DNA from: Globomyces pollinis-pini
Lineage: Eukaryota > Chytridiomycota > Chytridiomycetes > Rhizophydiales > Globomycetaceae
Direction: 5' to 3'
NCBI GenBank assembly: GCA_025399215.1
Contig: MU621376.1
Coordinates: 1-21,186 of the forward strand
Length of the DNA: 21,186 nucleotides
Shown here: positions 16,975 through 21,186 of the stretch, piece after piece
How positions within the stretch are numbered: the stretch's first letter is position 1
Layout: the number at the start of each line of letters is the position of its first letter
The notes under the pieces: generated by a model
Database searches by the model: none
What the model was told of the DNA's origin: nothing
The model's input: the letters and a program-made list of their open reading frames with translations, nothing else
Made by a program: the position numbers and the translations under genes

Positions 16975-18611
16975 ATGAAATCACAATCTTCAATCCTTCG
17001 AGTGGTCATTTTCGCCTTACTCATCGACTTACTCGCCTTCACTATCATCCTGCCGTTATTCCCAAGACTGCTTAAGCATTACGAATCTACCGATGGAAAT
17101 AATGTACTCCCTGACCATTTTAACCATAGGAAAATACCCTTTACTACTATCTAACTACTCTGGTATCTTATTTCCTCTAATATCCAGGTATTTATTTATC
17201 TCTGATCCACAGGTTCGTAAACTAAGAGTTGTGATTGCGGGAAATGAAGATAGATTAGATATCATCATGTTTGGAGGGTTTCTAGGTTCTCTATACTCAT
17301 TTCTACAATTTATCAGTGCTCCTATTATTGGTAAATCCAGTGATATATATGGTAGACGGTTTGTCTTGTTGGTCAGCATGGTATTTCAACTCCAAAATAA
17401 CTTTTCTAGATTGGAAATGCCATTTCAATGTTATTATGGATTTTTGCTGATTCTTTTGAAATATTTTTAGTTTCGAGAATAGGTAAATGGAAAGTATTGA
17501 TTTACCATTTAGTGGGAGGTTTAACAGAAGGAAATGTTCAAATGTCTATTGCTATGATTTCTGATATTTCAGACTCAACCAATCGCTCGAAAACATTGGC
17601 TCTAGTTGGGATTTGTTTTGCCGTTGGATTCACCTTGGGACCGCCATTAGGTATTTACAACTAATCAAATAATCAACCATCATTTTTCATTATTAAAACA
17701 CCAATCTAAATTTCATTATATAATTCTCAAATGATAATCAACTAACGAATGGTATAGGTGCTTACATGACCAACATCAATCTCAAAGAATATTTCCCAAC
17801 ACTTCCAATAAATTCATACTCATCACCCGCCTTATTCGCATTTATCCTCATCATTATCGAAACAATCTATCTACTCGTAGCCTTACCCGAAACCTTAAAC
17901 TTTAAAAAAGAAACTAATGAAAAATCAAATCGATTGGATTCCAATACCAATCCACAATCATTAACTCACCTATCTATCATTCATTTCTTATTTTTGTTTG
18001 TTTTTAGTGGAATGGAATTCACATTAACGTTTTTAACGTATGATCGATTTCAGTTTAGTAATACTGAACAAGGTTGAGTGGTAGAAATGATTGATTTTAG
18101 GGAAATTATTGGCATTTTTTGGGATTTTGACTGCTATCGTTCAAGGTGGTTATGTTCGACGAGTTTCTGGTAAAGAATCTTTGATTGCATTTCAAGTAAT
18201 TGTTTTGTATTAATGATGTTAGGGTATCATTCATGATTGTTGGATATTCAACATCTAGGTATTTTAAGTTGTGGGATTGGTTTATTGATTATTGGATTGT
18301 TGGCTAAAACTGAATTGATCTATTTATATCTTGGATCAGCATTCATGGCATTTACATCTGGAACAGTTGTCACTTCATTAACATCTTTGGTGTCATTGGC
18401 AGATCATCAGAAACAAGGTGAAACGTTGGGGTACTTTCGATCTGCTGGTCAATTGGGTCGTTGTTTGGGTCCAATGGTGGCATGTAGTGGGTACTGGGTG
18501 TTGGGGTCCACTCAACTTTATACAGTATCGGGCATTTGGATGGTCGTTTTAGCTGGTATCTCTTGGTTAATTGTGCCATCAAAGTTTGTCAAAGGGTTTA
18601 AGCAAGATTAA
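16975..18611 (+). CDS. MFSD10: MFS transporter, MFSD10 (TETRAN) type
   Basis: Nine exons (16975-17103, 17130-17162, 17213-17380, 17410-17482, 17513-17650, 17758-18072, 18101-18195, the single base 18223, 18259-18611) give 434 residues with about 12 hydrophobic helices. MFSD10 matches include [36 protein letters not shown], the MFS loop motif SSDIYGRR (residues 96-103), [43 protein letters not shown] and [13 protein letters not shown]10 is related to bacterial tetracycline exporters and moves organic anions in animals; the substrate here is unknown. Introns are 26, 25+25, 29, 30, 107, 28 and 27+(1-nt exon)+35 nt. The 30-nt intron (17483-17512) is stop-free in frame. The ATG at 16975 was used because upstream in-frame codons are GTG only. 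Confidence 0.88.
17163..17212 (+). other. Tandem intron 25 + 25 nt joined at AG|GT (MFSD10-type gene)
   Basis: Unit 1 GTATCT...ATCCAG (17163-17187) and unit 2 GTATTT...TCCACAG (17188-17212) are equal in length, share a GTAT start and both end in a pyrimidine-rich CAG. The exon before is only 33 nt. The joined protein reads [14 protein letters not shown]. Confidence 0.65.
17483..17512 (+). other. 30-nt in-frame, stop-free intron (MFSD10-type gene)
   Basis: GTAAAT...CATTTAG. If kept it would insert ten residues ([10 protein letters not shown]) between SRI and VGGLTEG, where the family has none. Confidence 0.7.
18196..18258 (+). other. Composite intron 27 nt + 1-nt exon + 35 nt (MFSD10-type gene)
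   Basis: GTAATT...GTTAG (18196-18222), then a lone G (18223), then GTATCA...TCTAG (18224-18258). Removing the whole 63 nt gives CAA GTA TTT TAA, an immediate stop. Keeping the single G gives CAA GGT ATT TTA and restores the family spacing. Confidence 0.6.
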
Positions 18612-18856
18612 TATACTATATTGATAACCATATTCCGGTTTGTTTTAACATGTAGTTTGATTTATATTGATTGTCGCTTACTTATGGTCAATAGGTAGAC
18701 AATCTCAGGAAACGAAAAATTTAGAATCTTGTATAATATATTTTAATATATTCATCATAAAAAAGAAACGAATAAAATGAAAAATGAGAATAATCTTGAT
18801 AATTTTGTAGAATAATGAAAAGAATTTGATGAATGAAAAAAAAAAAGTAGAAGAGT
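18612..18856. other. AT-rich spacer between convergent MFSD10-type and MRN1-like genes
   Basis: It carries the 3' ends of both genes and runs of A (around 18836-18846). No gene or RNA recognised. Confidence 0.5.
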
Positions 18857-21046
18857 TTAATTCTTCAAGATTTCATTGGTGGGAGTGGAGGGAGGAGAGA
18901 CAAGAAAGGATTTAGAAGGTCGAATGGCATTTCCACAACGATCTTTACCAAAATTGATTCGGAACTGAGCATAGAATGGATTTTCAATGATTTCCTCGAC
19001 TGCTTTGATGGCATACGTAATATCGGTAAATGAAACAAAAGCAATTCTTTTTTCAGGTAACCGATTGATTAATTCTATTTCCCCAAATGGGGAGAAATCT
19101 TGGCGTAATGTTTCTTCACTGATGAATTCGTCAATTAAACCAATGTAAACGTTACGCGAAGCACCTTGTTCAACTTGGACAGCAATAGTGGGTGGAAGCG
19201 GAGAAGGCTTTCCCCACCCAAACTTGATTCGTTTGTTTTTCAACATTAATCCATCAGTAATACCACGGTTGTAAAAACTAGAGGCAGCTTCAGCTTCAAT
19301 GAATGTCGCAAAGGCAATATTCTTTTCAGGAAAATACTTAATCTGTTGTAAAATACCTCCTCGAATGACCTACATATTAGTTTACATTCTATTTACATCA
19401 CAAAGCTCCTTGGTTGTTACATCAGGATGAATGCCGCCTAAATAAACTGTACGATTGTCTTTGGGATCTGTAGGGTCTGCGGTGTGTTTTTTGTCGTCTG
19501 CAAGTGGTGGACTGGCACATCTATCTTTTCCATAGTACAGTCGCATGTGAGAGAAAGGGTCCTCTCGAGCCAAAGAATTTACCGCATTTATGGCTGAATT
19601 GATGCTGGTCAAATGAACAAAGCCAATTTTTTTATCAGATATCACCTTGATTGTATCAATCGAACCAAACCTTTCAAATTCATTCTTTAACCACTAGAAA
19701 AATGTCAGTCACATGTCATATATACCTCCGGAGTCATAAATGATTCCATGTTGCCTAAAAATACATTTCTTGAGGCACCCTTCATTACATAATCCTGGAT
19801 GGTTGGACTAACTGCTGATGGTTTCCCCCAACCGACTTTGATTTCTTCGCCTTTGAACAAAATCTTGGAATTGTTCATTTCGTCATAAATTTGAGATGCA
19901 ACATTAGGATCTAGAAAGGTAATAAAGATGCAATTTTTTTCCACCAAATGCTTGATTGATTCAATAGAGCCACCACGAATGAGATCTAAAAACTCGGATA
20001 GGAGATACTCATTTGGTAAGTTTCCAAAATAAAGGGTTCTGGCACATTCTACATCATATTGATTGGAATTTAATCCATGTGAAATAGGCGAAGAACCTCT
20101 TAAAAATGAAGTAGATCTGGAAGCTTGGTGATAGGAAGGGAATTGTTGATCATTTTTCGGTTGGGAGGATTGAAAACCATATAAAATATTCTCGGGAGTG
20201 CTTGCGTTTCTAAAGGTTGAAAGTGGGCTATCTTGATGTGAGGTAGAAAAAAAAGGAGGATTTCGGTTGGAAGGTGACATATTTTGTGTATCATTTTTAA
20301 ACCCAGATGAATAGAATGTCGAATTAGGCTTGAATAGATAATCTTGATTATGAGAGTAAAAATCAGGAGGAGAATAGTTTTGTAACCTTGAATTATGGTG
20401 TTCTTGTGCCATCGTTGTTGATCTATGCCTATCATTATTTAGACTTGACTTTCGAAAAGGGGCTGAATGACCAGCATAAAAGTCTTGAGATTGAGGATGA
20501 ATGTTTGAAGGGTTAAAATCTTGACTAAAAGAAGAGGAAAAAAGTTGATTATTTATAGAAGAAGAATGATATTGATTGTATTCACTGGAAGCATAATTTG
20601 AGGTATGAATTTCAAAATCTAATGGTTTGCTCTGTTCACTACGTTCACTGTGGTATGAATCACCCAGAGACATAGAATTGTAATGATTCTCCAACAAGTA
20701 GTCAGTATTCAGTAAAGACGGTTTGTAAGAGGTTTTTTGGGAATAGAAGTCATCATTATTTGAATGTTGTAATAAATCGGGTAACTAAATGTGAGATGAA
20801 AGGAAAACATACGGAAGACACGGAAGGTTGTTTTAAATGGTTCAAGGTATGATTACGCGGTAGTAGAGACGAAGAGAGACCATCATGTAGAGACATTGAA
20901 CGAGTTCTAACGGAATCTCTGTTACTATCACTTTCGATATCGATTGAATGGTTGAATAAAGTCTGATGATTGTAAGATTGAGAAGTGATTGATACATTAG
21001 GAAGAATTCTATCATTTTTCAAATTAGAATTTTCAGCAACGCGCAT
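18857..21046 (-). CDS. MRN1: Four-RRM RNA-binding protein, Mrn1/Nrd1 type
   Basis: Four exons (21046-20813, 20784-19726, 19693-19397, 19369-18857) give 700 residues; introns are 28, 32 and 27 nt, all phase 0. Residues 1 to about 325 are low-complexity, rich in Ser, Asn, Gln, His and Tyr, prion-like. Four RRMs follow: about 326-400 (TLYFGNLP ... GWGKPS), 417-486 (NVFLGNM ... YYGKDRC), 511-590 (TVYLGGI ... GWGKPS) and 604-675 (NVYIGLI ... FGKDRC). The arrangement and the GWGKPS and GKDRC linkers match budding-yeast Mrn1 and fission-yeast Nrd1, cytoplasmic regulators of mRNA fate, the latter restraining sexual differentiation. RRMs 1 and 3 and RRMs 2 and 4 resemble each other, so a two-RRM unit seems to have been duplicated. 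Assignment is by motif. Confidence 0.88.
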
Positions 21047-21186
21047 AGTGGTAATGTAGTCAAGAGAGAGGTAACGATATGCAAGTTATAGTAATCTAAT
21101 AACACACCAAACAAGTTCAATAAATAAAAGAAAAGAACGCAAGGCACAGTAAATCAAGAATTAAAAAAGTAAAGAAATTCCAAAGT
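21047..21186. other. Upstream region of the MRN1-like gene, to the window end
   Basis: AT-rich, no gene or clear promoter element seen. Confidence 0.4.

Noticed and set aside
17651..17757. The 107-nt MFSD10 intron as several fused units
   Set aside because: It has no internal AG until its 3' end, so no second intron border is present.

Overview
The window reads as gene-dense, AT-rich nuclear DNA of a eukaryote, most likely a zoosporic (flagellated) fungus or close fungal relative such as a chytrid, cryptomycotan, aphelid or sanchytrid. An intraflagellar-transport gene (IFT52) points to a flagellum. C-24 sterol methyltransferase (ERG6), the four-RRM Mrn1/Nrd1-type RNA-binding protein and a QCR10-like complex III subunit point to Fungi with respiring mitochondria. 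I cannot name the species from sequence alone.

Layout, left to right: 3' part of a UBE2C-type ubiquitin-conjugating enzyme (+); IFT52 (+, nine exons); a spacer with a 25-bp direct repeat; a small bHLH protein (+); a secreted pepsin-family aspartic protease with a Thr-rich segment (+); a DUF2828-type protein with a degenerate VWA metal site (+); a short RIF1-like HEAT protein with many tiny introns (+); myo-inositol oxygenase (-); an unresolved small coding stretch; splicing factor ISY1 (+); QCR10-like complex III subunit (+); mitochondrial 3-hydroxyacyl-CoA dehydrogenase (-); an acidic LRR-like protein of unknown role (-); ERG6 (-); an MFSD10-type MFS transporter (+); and the Mrn1/Nrd1-like RNA-binding protein (-). 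The genes do not form one pathway. They are an ordinary housekeeping mix: cell cycle, flagellum, splicing, respiration, fat oxidation, sterols and inositol breakdown.

The most unusual feature is the introns. I reconstructed 49 intervening positions by restoring conserved protein families across GT...AG borders; every junction keeps the reading frame. Thirty-nine are single introns of only 25-38 nt. No simple intron falls between 39 and 69 nt. Six intervening regions of 50-64 nt each split into two canonical GT...AG units of 25-35 nt, directly abutted at AG|GT (four cases) or separated by a 1-nt or 6-nt exon (one case each). The 1-nt case keeps frame only if both units are spliced out separately. 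This looks like tandem, possibly recursively spliced, miniature introns. Four genes (bHLH, protease, DUF2828, MIOX) have no intron at all.

The genome also looks compact in other ways: AATAAA signals overlap the stop codon in four genes, TATA-like boxes sit about 36-46 bp before the ATG in three genes, and convergent genes are 57-245 bp apart. All gene models are by eye and need transcript confirmation.
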